Shown here piece after piece: positions 1 through 6,110 of a stretch of DNA of 6,110 nt. How positions within the stretch are numbered: the first letter of the stretch is position 1; each line of letters opens with the position of its first letter. The stretch is taken from NCBI GenBank assembly GCA_002692605.1, contig NZLE01000093.1, positions 1 through 6,110 of the forward strand, read 5' to 3'. Source of the DNA: Opitutia bacterium (GTDB taxonomy: Bacteria; Verrucomicrobiota; Verrucomicrobiia; Opitutales; Seribacteraceae). The position numbers were made by a program, and so were the translations under genes. The notes under the pieces were generated by a model. It did no database searches and had not been told where the DNA came from. It saw nothing but the letters and a program-made list of their open reading frames with translations.

Positions 1-14
1 TTCAAAACACCTCC

Positions 15-20
15 TATAAT
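15..20 (+). promoter_or_regulatory. -10 box of the tRNA-Lys promoter
   Basis: The hexamer TATAAT is a perfect match to the sigma-70 -10 consensus and ends 17 bp before the first base of the mature tRNA, which implies a 5' leader of roughly 10 nt. The matching -35 element would fall at or before base 1, so it cannot be seen. Assignment rests on the exact consensus and its position before a stable RNA gene. Confidence 0.6.
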
Positions 21-37
21 TTCTTCCTTCTTGTTGC

Positions 38-113
38 GGGTCGGTAGCTCAATCGGTAGAGCAGTGGCCTTTTAAGCCATTGGTTCCGGGTTCGAGTCCC
101 GGCCGGCCTACCA
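38..113 (+). tRNA. tRNA-Lys, anticodon TTT, CCA encoded
   Basis: The full cloverleaf can be folded by eye. The acceptor stem GGGTCGG (38-44) pairs with CCGGCCT (103-109), including a G-T pair at the end and another inside. The D arm is GCTC/GAGC (47-50 with 59-62). The anticodon stem GTGGC/GCCAT (64-68 with 76-80) encloses the 7-nt loop CTTTTAA, placing anticodon TTT at 71-73. The T arm is CCGGG/CCCGG around the loop TTCGAGT. The discriminator base is A110 and CCA is genomically encoded at 111-113. The tRNA decodes AAA and AAG lysine codons. No recognisable intrinsic terminator follows before the flagellin gene, and no att-like direct repeat of its 3' end was seen elsewhere in the window. Confidence 0.97.
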
Positions 114-151
114 AAAGTCCCAGCCAAAATAGAGTTTTCTTTCCAAAAGGC

Positions 152-178
152 TAAACTCAACTACGACCAGGTCGACTA
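152..178 (+). promoter_or_regulatory. candidate sigma-28 (FliA) type promoter of the flagellin gene
   Basis: TAAA at 152-155 is followed by exactly 15 nt and then GTCGACTA at 171-178. The flagellar sigma-28 consensus is TAAA-N15-GCCGATAA, so the -35 is exact and the -10 matches at 5 of 8 positions, including the GNCGA core. Transcription would start near 185, giving a leader of about 18 nt. A competing reading is a sigma-70 -10 TATAAG at 177-182, but its -35 position is poor. An 11-bp inverted repeat, CGACC-A-GGTCG (164-174), overlaps the -10 and could be an operator or chance. A late-class flagellar promoter would fit a filament protein. Confidence 0.4.
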
Positions 179-202
179 TAAGAGAATAGAATCTCATATA
201 GT

Positions 203-1909
203 ATGCTCTCCCCCGTTAACAATGACCTGACCGGACTTGTCTTCGAAACTCATCGGAACAAAGTAGAACTCAACGACAGTCTGAGTAAGTTATCCACAGG
301 AAAACGCATCGTGAATCCGGGAGAGGACAGCGGGGCTCACAGTCAGGTTGCCAAGATCGGGTCCAAACATAAGAGGGATTTGGCGAATCTGCAAAATTTG
401 CAAAACCTCGTTTCCTACTCTCAAACACAGGACGGTATTCTTGCCCAAGTGGGGGAAATCCTGCATCGGATGAACGAATTGGCCACACGCGCTTTGGACG
501 TCACCACCAGCGACGGAGATCGCGAGAATTACAACAAGGAGTTTTTGGAATTGGCCGAACAACTGGAGGAATTGGAAAGCGAAACCTTCAACGGAGTCAA
601 CCTGTTCGGGGCTGGAGCCTTTAGCGCGGACAAGAAGCAGTTCATCGAGAGCCTCACTACGCATTGGCTTAAGGCATCCGAAGAACAAATCATTCAGGAT
701 TACGGATGGACCGTCGATCCATCCGACTCTTGGAATCTGATTGTGAACGAAAAGGATACGGGCGGATACGCCGCTTTCGTTATGACTTCGCAGAATCCCG
801 CCAACGGCACCGCTGACGTAATCGAAATGCAGTTCGATCTACCTGACTTCTCTGCCCCTCACACCCAACCCGCTTCCACGGCCGATCGAGTCGTTGCTCA
901 TGAGATGGTTCATGCCATGCAGGCCCAAAACTCGTATTACGGAGACATCGTGGGGGATGGCGCAAGTAGCGGAAAATGGTTCAAGGAAGGATTGGCCGAA
1001 TTCATTCATGGCGCTGATGCCAGCGCTGCTTCCATTCTTGCTTCTAATGGGGACGACTACGCAGCCCTGAACGGAGCCATCGGAACGGGCAATGAAACTT
1101 GGTCAACGGGTGAACAGTATGCCTCGGGTTACTTGGCTGTAAAGTACCTGCATTCCAAGATCCAAGCAGCTGGATTTGGTGATGGAATCAAACACATGAC
1201 TCAATGGATGAAGAATGGGTTTGATACTGGTCAAGGCGCCGCCAACAGCGGTATTGATGCCTATTTCACTGCACATGGAGGCATCGGGTATGCGGGGAAC
1301 AATGCCTTCCTTACTGATTTCAAGGGAGCTGCGGGTCAAGCCTTCGTTCAAAACTTGAATGACACGGGTTTGCTGGGCAATGCCGATACCGGTTCCATAC
1401 GAGGAAGCGATGAGGGCGGAGGTACTGCCTTGGGCGCTCAAGCGGTCATCGGAGATGCTACGGGTACGGCCCAATCCGCATACGTCGAAGAACAGGACAC
1501 CGGATCCCTGACTGCCCTGATCGATGGAGCGGGGCTGACTTACGATTTGCAAAGTGTGGATACCATTACCATCTCCGACGTCGCTACCTACAATCTCGAT
1601 TCGATCAGCAGTGCGGTTGCGACTCTTGGCGAATTGGAACTTCTTTTGGAAAATCTTGCTGACGAACGATCGTACACTGGAGCAAACCTCAGCCGACTGG
1701 AAAAGGAAATCGACAACCTGAACGGGAAGATCACTCAGGGCGAATTGGCGGTCAGCCGAATTGAGGACACGGACGTCGCTTTGGAGAGCAACCGCTTCGC
1801 AACCCGTCAGGTGCGCATGCAGTCAAGCATTGCAATTCTGGCTCAGGCTCAAAAGCTCAATATTGGCATTCAGGATCTGATTCGTGGAATCATGATTGGC
1901 CAATCCTAG
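203..1909 (+). CDS. flagellinolysin: flagellin with an internal zinc metallopeptidase domain
   Basis: The protein has 568 residues, much longer than a minimal flagellin of about 280. Residues 1-139 are a flagellin N-terminal D0/D1 domain, with LSTGKRI at 30-36, LHRMNELA at 87-94 and FNGVNLFG ending at 136. Residues from about 464 to 568 are the C-terminal D1/D0 domain, with SRIEDTD ending at 524 followed by SSIAILAQAQKLN. Between them lies a metallopeptidase insert. It carries HEMVH (His233, Glu234, His237) and, 28 residues after His237, GLAE with Glu266 as the expected third zinc ligand, the gluzincin pattern. No signal peptide is seen, as expected for export through the flagellar type III apparatus. 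Flagellins with this insert are known as flagellinolysins, which build proteolytic filaments. The expected role is a surface-displayed protease within the filament, with unknown substrate. An in-frame TAA at 179 limits upstream starts, and there is no clear Shine-Dalgarno sequence. No other flagellar gene is adjacent. The family call is strong; activity is inferred from intact ligands. Confidence 0.93.
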   Translation: MLSPVNNDLTGLVFETHRNKVELNDSLSKLSTGKRIVNPGEDSGAHSQVAKIGSKHKRDLANLQNLQNLVSYSQTQDGILAQVGEILHRMNELATRALDVTTSDGDRENYNKEFLELAEQLEELESETFNGVNLFGAGAFSADKKQFIESLTTHWLKASEEQIIQDYGWTVDPSDSWNLIVNEKDTGGYAAFVMTSQNPANGTADVIEMQFDLPDFSAPHTQPASTADRVVAHEMVHAMQAQNSYYGDIVGDGASSGKWFKEGLAEFIHGADASAASILASNGDDYAALNGAIGTGNETWSTGEQYASGYLAVKYLHSKIQAAGFGDGIKHMTQWMKNGFDTGQGAANSGIDAYFTAHGGIGYAGNNAFLTDFKGAAGQAFVQNLNDTGLLGNADTGSIRGSDEGGGTALGAQAVIGDATGTAQSAYVEEQDTGSLTALIDGAGLTYDLQSVDTITISDVATYNLDSISSAVATLGELELLLENLADERSYTGANLSRLEKEIDNLNGKITQGELAVSRIEDTDVALESNRFATRQVRMQSSIAILAQAQKLNIGIQDLIRGIMIGQS

Positions 1910-1912
1910 GCT

Positions 1913-3490
1913 TCACTTATTCTCGTGGTCCGCCTCGGCCAACTCGCGAATTTTCCTCAAGTCCAACTTACCGGTTGAAAGACTAGGGATTTCTTCAATC
2001 AGTTTGATTCGTTTGGGAATCCACAGGTTCGGAAATCCCCGACCAGAGAGTTTATCCCGAAGGACCTCGGCTTCGACTGGACGAGTGGTCAAAAGCACAA
2101 GTTGCTCACCCTTGGCTTGGTCTTCGATCCCGACGATGGCGCAAACCTGATGCTCTTCCTGCTTGGCCCCTAGAAACTCCATGACTTCCCGCTCGATTTT
2201 TTCATGAGGGACCATTTCCCCTCCGATCTTGGAGAACCTGGAAAGCCTGCCTTCGACAAACAAGTATCCACGGTCATCCACTCTACCCAAGTCACCGGTT
2301 CTGAACCATCCGTCCTTATCCAATACCTGATTCGTTTCCTCGGGGGAATCAAGATATCCGCCAAAGACGTTTGGTCCTCGAAAACACAGAATTCCGCTTT
2401 GATGACTCGGTAAGGGTCTTTCGGTCTCGACGTCCAAAGTCCTGATCTCGACTCCAGGCAAAAGCTTGCCGGCTGACCCTAGGGGTGAAATCGAATCGGG
2501 CAGGTTGAAGGAAACTACGGGCGAAGTCTCCGTCAGACCATAACCCTCGAGGTAGGAACAATTGCAAAAGGATTCCCATTTTTCCTTAAATCCGGAAGGA
2601 GTCTTTTCCGCTCCGGCAATGACGTAACGAACGCTTTTGAGATCCTCTCCCTTCTTTGCTTTTCTCAAGTATCCCTTCAGAAAAGTGGGAGTGCCCAGGA
2701 TCACTTGGACCGCTTCGGACCGGACCGCTCGCAAACTTGTCCTTAAGTCCAGTGGAGATGGAGCGCACACCATAGTCAACCGGTTCATCAAGGGAAGAAT
2801 CGTGGCAACCGTAAAGCCAAAGGAATGAAAAAGGGGCAAGTTTGCCAAGATCTTGTCCGTGCTTGAAAAAATTTCAAGGCCTGCGATTTGATCGCAATTC
2901 GCAAGCAGGTTGCCATGGGAAAGAACCACGCCCTTTGGATTACCCGAGCTTCCTGAGGTAAAAAGCAAAGCTCCTTCCGAATCATTTCCCTCGAACTCTT
3001 TCCTCGGTTTGAGACGCAAACGCATAGGCAAAACCAAAACCAACAGCGTTTCCCAGGCTAATTCCGCTTTTTTGCGACTTTTTTCACGAAGCCAATCTCC
3101 AATATCCAAGACATTCGGAGGCCAGGGAAATTGAGGAAATTTTTCTTGCATCAAAGACGCGGACAACACTGCATCAACTCCCGACTTCTTCATTGCATAT
3201 CGTAAATTTTTCGATCCAAAAGTGAAGTTCAGGTTCACGGGTGATTTGTCAGCCAACAACAAGGCGACGTTGGACAGAACACCTGCAACTCCAGGGGGTA
3301 AGACCACCCCTACCCGCTTTCCCGGAATTTCCTTTTTAATTTCTTTGGCCAAATCCAAGGCCAAGGCAAGGAGTACTCCCCCCTTTAGACGAATCGGCTT
3401 TGGTTGACCGTAATCCACCAAAAGAGTTTTGAAAAAGCCTCTTCGCAAAGATCGATACAATTCATAACCCAAATGGATCTTAGGATTCAT
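1913..3490 (-). CDS. AMP-forming acyl-CoA/acyl-ACP synthetase family ligase
   Basis: This 525-residue protein belongs to the ANL adenylating superfamily, which activates a carboxylate with ATP to an acyl-adenylate and transfers it to CoA or an acyl carrier protein. The phosphate-binding loop TSGSSGNPKG is at 178-187, LPLFHSFGF at 218-226, YGLTETSP at 317-324, and GWFRTGDLG at 394-402 with Asp400 as the ATP-ribose ligand. The C-terminal lid has GRLSRFSKIGGEMVP and the catalytic-type lysine K508 in STGKLDL. All key motifs are intact. A hydrophobic stretch at 149-156 may be membrane-associating. The overall pattern, including RVGVVLPPG and PVNLNFTFG near the N-terminus, resembles the acyl-ACP synthetase domain of Aas-type phospholipid-recycling enzymes, so a medium- or long-chain fatty acid is the likely substrate (inference). 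Unlike Aas it has no fused PlsC acyltransferase. An in-frame TAG directly precedes the ATG, fixing the earliest start; no Shine-Dalgarno sequence is visible. It converges on the flagellinolysin gene with a 3-bp gap. Confidence 0.88.
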   Translation of the reverse strand: MNPKIHLGYELYRSLRRGFFKTLLVDYGQPKPIRLKGGVLLALALDLAKEIKKEIPGKRVGVVLPPGVAGVLSNVALLLADKSPVNLNFTFGSKNLRYAMKKSGVDAVLSASLMQEKFPQFPWPPNVLDIGDWLREKSRKKAELAWETLLVLVLPMRLRLKPRKEFEGNDSEGALLFTSGSSGNPKGVVLSHGNLLANCDQIAGLEIFSSTDKILANLPLFHSFGFTVATILPLMNRLTMVCAPSPLDLRTSLRAVRSEAVQVILGTPTFLKGYLRKAKKGEDLKSVRYVIAGAEKTPSGFKEKWESFCNCSYLEGYGLTETSPVVSFNLPDSISPLGSAGKLLPGVEIRTLDVETERPLPSHQSGILCFRGPNVFGGYLDSPEETNQVLDKDGWFRTGDLGRVDDRGYLFVEGRLSRFSKIGGEMVPHEKIEREVMEFLGAKQEEHQVCAIVGIEDQAKGEQLVLLTTRPVEAEVLRDKLSGRGFPNLWIPKRIKLIEEIPSLSTGKLDLRKIRELAEADHENK

Positions 3491-3744
3491 CTAGGGAGAG
3501 AATCTAATGCGTTTCGTTTGCAATTGCCAAGTACAGAACGGACTTTATCGTATCAAAATGCCTTTATCCCGATCAGACTCGTTTGCATCAGCTTCGCGCT
3601 TGAGCATTCTTTGGCGAATTTCCTAGCCCGGGATCTCCTTCCTGCAGTTTGGAGACTCGGGCTTTCTTCCTTGCCGTCCGATACCCGGAAAACGTTCCGA
3701 GTAATGGATGGCGATCGACTCTCGAAGATTCTGAAAATTTCATC
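3491..3744. other. divergent intergenic region between the acyl ligase and cimA
   Basis: This 254-bp stretch separates two divergent genes and should carry promoters for both. A sigma-70-like candidate for the ligase is listed separately. I found no convincing promoter for cimA. A 5-bp hairpin with an AACG loop (CGGAA 3686-3690, TTCCG 3695-3699) and a wider ACTCGG/CCGAGT inverted repeat (3655-3660 with 3697-3702) lie 40-90 bp before the cimA start. Neither is followed by a T-run, so an attenuator is not supported. A 39-codon reading frame on the plus strand at 3507-3626 is preceded by GGGAGAG, but I do not recognise it. No T-box or other riboswitch hallmark was seen. Confidence 0.6.
3501..3530 (-). 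promoter_or_regulatory. candidate sigma-70 promoter for the acyl ligase gene
   Basis: Read on the minus strand, TTGGCA (3530-3525; 5 of 6 to the -35 consensus) is followed after 18 bp by TAGATT (3506-3501; 4 of 6 to the -10 consensus). Transcription would begin only about 4 nt before the ATG at 3490, giving an almost leaderless mRNA, which would agree with the missing Shine-Dalgarno sequence. The match is modest and could be chance. Confidence 0.28.
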
Positions 3745-5331
3745 ATGACCCAAAATAAAGTTCTCATTTACGACACAACCTTGAGAGACGGCTCTCAAGC
3801 CGAGGGAGTTTCCTTCACAGTAGCTGCCAAACTCCGCGTTGCCCAAAAACTTGATCAATTCGGCATCGACTACGTTGAAGGAGGATGGCCGGGCAGTAAT
3901 CCAAGGGACATGGCTTTTTTCGAACAGGCCGGAGATCTGAATCTTAGCCACGCAAAGATCGCATCCTTCGGTTCAACTCGAAGAGCGTCAACTCCCGTTG
4001 ATGAAGATGCCCAGGTAAAACTTTTGCTAGAGGCGTCCACGCCCGTAGTCACGATTTTTGGAAAGACCTGGTTGCTTCACGTCACGGACGTCCTTCGAAC
4101 CACACCCGAAGAAAACCTCGCTATGATCGAAGATACGGTCCGCTATCTCAAGGAGCAGGGCAAGGAGGTGGTTTACGATGCCGAGCATTTCTATGACGGT
4201 TATCTGGATAATCCGGATTATGCCTTGTCCACCCTTGAGGCTGCCGAAAAAGGTGGCGCGGACTTTCTCACTCTTTGCGAAACCAATGGAGGCAAACTCG
4301 TCAGACCCTTCACAGAAATCACCTCGACCGTGGTCGAAAGGTTCCCACGGTCCAAAATCGGCGTTCATTGTCACAATGATGCCGGTGTTGGTGTAGCGCT
4401 CAGTTTGACTGGTGTCGAAACCGGAGCTGTGATGGTGCAAGGGACCATGAACGGTTATGGAGAGAGAAATGGAAACGCCAACTTAACCAGTATCATTCCA
4501 AACCTTGAAATTAAGATGGGCATAGAGACCAATTGCCGCAAACATTTGTCAAAGCTGCGAGATTTGTCATTGTTCGTCGATGATGCAACCAACCTGAGGT
4601 CCGATATCCGGGCTCCATACGTAGGCACCGCTTCGTTCGCCCACAAGGGAGGTGTGCATGCGGATGCCGCATCCAAATCGACCCGGAGTTACGAGCACAT
4701 CGATCCTGCAATCGTCGGCAACCGCACACGGGTTTTGGTATCCGATATGTCAGGACGAAGCAGCATTATGATGAAGGCTAAGGAAATGGGCATGAAGGTC
4801 GACGGGCGATCTCCGGAAATGAAATCCTTTTTGGAAGAACTCAAACAAATGGAATTCAAAGGCTATGAATACGAATCCGCGGATGCCTCCTTCGATCTGT
4901 TGCTCAGAAGATTCCTACGAGGCGAAAATTCCGCCTTTGAAGTACTGGGTTATCATGTGGGTGTGGGCCGAGGCAAAGGCTCCGAAAGAACCTCTTCCGA
5001 GGCAACCGTGAAGTTGCGCATTCAAGATGAGACAAGACATACGGTGGCCGAAGGCAATGGACCTGTTTCCGCATTGGATCACGCCCTGCGAAAAGCCTTG
5101 GAAGGTGACTTTCCTTCAATTCGAGAGGTTCGTTTGGTTGATTTCAAGGTTAGAATTCTTGAAAGCAATCTCGGCTCGGATGCGATCACCCGGGTACACG
5201 TCGAATCAACCGACGGAGAGCGGACTTGGGGAACGGTGGGAGTCAGTGATAATGTAATTACCGCCAGTTGGGAGGCATTGGTCGATTCCGTTTCCTACAA
5301 GATTCTGTTGGCTCCGGAGTCATCCAAGTAG
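3745..5331 (+). CDS. cimA: (R)-citramalate synthase
   Basis: The 528-residue enzyme condenses pyruvate with acetyl-CoA to (R)-citramalate, the first step of the threonine-independent route to 2-oxobutyrate and isoleucine, in the cytosol. The N-terminal TIM barrel begins IYDTTLRDGSQAEGVSF (residues 8-24), with Arg14 and Asp15 at the active site. EGGWPGSNP is the signature that separates this branch from 2-isopropylmalate synthase. VHCHNDAG supplies the metal ligands His208 and His210, and FAHKGGVHA (298-306) carries the conserved linker His300. From about 398 (FEVLGYHVG) to the end is a LeuA-type allosteric domain, so feedback control by isoleucine is likely. Length is normal for the family. 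One deviation is Asn242 in GYGERNGNANL, where Cys is common in relatives. The frame stays open to an earlier ATG at 3649, but homology starts at MTQNKVLIYDTT, so 3745 is preferred; no good Shine-Dalgarno sequence is present. Its 3' end overlaps the opposing GT9 gene. Confidence 0.93.
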   Translation: MTQNKVLIYDTTLRDGSQAEGVSFTVAAKLRVAQKLDQFGIDYVEGGWPGSNPRDMAFFEQAGDLNLSHAKIASFGSTRRASTPVDEDAQVKLLLEASTPVVTIFGKTWLLHVTDVLRTTPEENLAMIEDTVRYLKEQGKEVVYDAEHFYDGYLDNPDYALSTLEAAEKGGADFLTLCETNGGKLVRPFTEITSTVVERFPRSKIGVHCHNDAGVGVALSLTGVETGAVMVQGTMNGYGERNGNANLTSIIPNLEIKMGIETNCRKHLSKLRDLSLFVDDATNLRSDIRAPYVGTASFAHKGGVHADAASKSTRSYEHIDPAIVGNRTRVLVSDMSGRSSIMMKAKEMGMKVDGRSPEMKSFLEELKQMEFKGYEYESADASFDLLLRRFLRGENSAFEVLGYHVGVGRGKGSERTSSEATVKLRIQDETRHTVAEGNGPVSALDHALRKALEGDFPSIREVRLVDFKVRILESNLGSDAITRVHVESTDGERTWGTVGVSDNVITASWEALVDSVSYKILLAPESSK

Positions 5332-6110
5332 ACCCGCACTCTCGGACCGAGAGGTTTCCACACCATGGGGTTGGTGGAGCGGAAAAAAACGTCCGTTGGA
5401 ATGCCCAACATCGAAGCCAAGTGACAGGGCCCGGAGTCATTGCCGACAAAATTCGAGGCGGATTCAACAAGAGCATTCTTGAAAGAGCCCAATGTCTCGA
5501 AAGTCTTCAGTCGGACTCGAGAATGGGCAGACAAGTCACTCGCTCGAGCAAGGCTCAGAACCGATTCGTCCGCCTCCCCGAAGGAAAAGACCACACTGCT
5601 GTTCGGAGTCCGATCAAGCCATTCTCTGGCCCTTCTTTCGAAAAGGGCAAATGGGGCATTCTTTTCAGGACTTCCACTTCCAGGATGAATCCAACGGGTG
5701 TCGTTGCCAGGGTTCCACCGATCGCCCAACCAAGGGGCGCGAAGGGTTTCCGAAGAAATCCGCCAATCCAACCTCTCGAACATGGCCTTTGTAACATGTG
5801 GTTCGCTCGTCGGTCGGGGTTCCAGAGTATGAAGTTTGCGAAGGTTGTATCCCTCCGATTCCTTCAACCAAGCCGAGTCCTTCCAAAAGGTAATCAGTTC
5901 GGACTCCTTCGCCAGAGAACGCAATTTGTCCCATTCGCCGTCTAGATCAAGCACACATACTTTTTTCAAATCCCCCGTCAATAATTCCCGGTATCCGGAC
6001 TTTGTGAAAAGAACAACCTCTTCGTACCTCGAGAGTGCTTCGAAGACGATGGGTAGTGTAAGAAGAAAATCCCCCAAGCCGCCTCCTCGAACGATGATTA
6101 TACGTGAAGC
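5295..6110 (-). CDS. GT9 family (heptosyltransferase-like) glycosyltransferase, 5' end outside the window
   Basis: The frame stays open to the window edge, giving 271 codons before the stop. Near the edge it reads RIIIVRGGGLGDFLLTLP, the characteristic N-terminal nucleotide-sugar/acceptor motif of GT9 enzymes. A TTG at 6077 inside this motif is therefore not the real start; the true start lies probably only a few codons beyond base 6110. The C-terminal half has the second hallmark, GNDSGPCHLASMLGIPT, followed by STNPMVWKPLGP, which corresponds to the ADP-heptose-binding region in WaaC/WaaF-type enzymes. The protein should act at the cytoplasmic face of the inner membrane, adding a heptose or similar sugar to LPS core or another surface glycan. 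The exact donor cannot be assigned. Total length of about 275-285 residues is short for the family, with the C-terminus ending soon after the VWKPLGP motif. The last 37 bp overlap the end of cimA tail-to-tail. Confidence 0.87.
   Translation of the reverse strand, partial: ASRIIIVRGGGLGDFLLTLPIVFEALSRYEEVVLFTKSGYRELLTGDLKKVCVLDLDGEWDKLRSLAKESELITFWKDSAWLKESEGYNLRKLHTLEPRPTSEPHVTKAMFERLDWRISSETLRAPWLGDRWNPGNDTRWIHPGSGSPEKNAPFALFERRAREWLDRTPNSSVVFSFGEADESVLSLARASDLSAHSRVRLKTFETLGSFKNALVESASNFVGNDSGPCHLASMLGIPTDVFFRSTNPMVWKPLGPRVRVYLDDSGANRIL
5339..5353. repeat. 15-bp inverted repeat at the cimA/GT9 convergent junction
   Basis: CTCTCGG-A-CCGAGAG is a perfect inverted repeat with 7-bp arms, 7 bp after the cimA stop codon and inside the GT9 coding sequence. 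In RNA the central bases would form the loop, leaving a stem of about 5-6 bp. Its position suits a terminator or mRNA 3'-end structure for cimA, but no T-run follows on either strand, so it is not a canonical intrinsic terminator. Confidence 0.3.

Noticed and set aside
132..158. GAGTTT/AAACTC inverted repeat as a terminator after the tRNA
   Set aside because: The arms are only 6 bp and AT-rich, the loop is 15 nt, and no T-run follows.
38..202. tRNA-Lys as an integration site of a mobile element
   Set aside because: No integrase, no repeated copy of the tRNA 3' end and no mobile-element genes are visible in the window.
290..688. Minus-strand 132-codon open frame inside the flagellin N-terminal region
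   Set aside because: It is antisense to a clearly conserved flagellin domain and its translation shows no recognisable motif.
1894..1905. GATTGGCCAATC palindrome as an intrinsic terminator for the flagellin and ligase genes
   Set aside because: It is a perfect 12-bp palindrome but leaves no room for an RNA hairpin loop without losing several pairs, and there is no T-run on either side.
3649..3744. 32-residue N-terminal extension of cimA from the ATG at 3649
   Set aside because: The extension has no similarity to the family, while MTQNKVLIYDTT matches the usual N-terminus. Extending the start is possible but unsupported.
3553..3951. Minus-strand 132-codon open frame across the cimA start
   Set aside because: Half of it is antisense to the conserved cimA N-terminus. 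The rest has no motif or ribosome-binding site.
5268..5945. Plus-strand 225-codon open frame opposite the GT9 gene
   Set aside because: It lies antisense to a recognisable GT9 coding sequence, is rich in Arg, Pro and Ser with no domain pattern, and overlaps the end of cimA in another frame. It is a shadow frame.

Overview
This 6.1 kb chromosomal window comes from a flagellated Gram-negative-type bacterium with mid GC content. The glycosyltransferase, acyl ligase and citramalate synthase look like those of marine Verrucomicrobiota (Opitutae, Puniceicoccales-like). That placement is recall-based and tentative, because no phylogenetic marker gene is present.

Layout from left to right: (1) a tRNA-Lys(TTT) gene at 38-113 with a perfect TATAAT box just upstream; (2) a 568-residue flagellin at 203-1909 whose central region is a zinc metallopeptidase domain (HEMVH plus a downstream GLAE glutamate), i.e. 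a flagellinolysin, preceded by a sigma-28-like promoter candidate; (3) on the minus strand at 1913-3490, an AMP-forming acyl-CoA/acyl-ACP synthetase-type ligase, convergent with the flagellin gene and separated from it by 3 bp; (4) a 254-bp divergent intergenic region; (5) cimA, (R)-citramalate synthase, at 3745-5331; (6) on the minus strand from 5295 to the window edge, a GT9 (heptosyltransferase-like) glycosyltransferase whose first few codons lie outside the window and whose 3' end overlaps the 3' end of cimA by 37 bp.

The genes do not form one pathway or one operon: strands alternate (+, +, -, +, -). Functions are surface motility/proteolysis (flagellinolysin), fatty-acid activation (ligase), isoleucine precursor synthesis (cimA) and cell-surface glycan assembly (GT9). 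No other flagellar gene is visible, so the proteolytic flagellin sits apart from any flagellar cluster in this view. None of the three visible start codons has a good Shine-Dalgarno sequence.

The most interesting object is the flagellinolysin. It belongs to a described but little-characterised family and predicts an enzymatically active flagellar filament. I see no CRISPR array, insertion sequence, integrase or phage gene, and nothing that clearly amounts to an undescribed multi-gene system.
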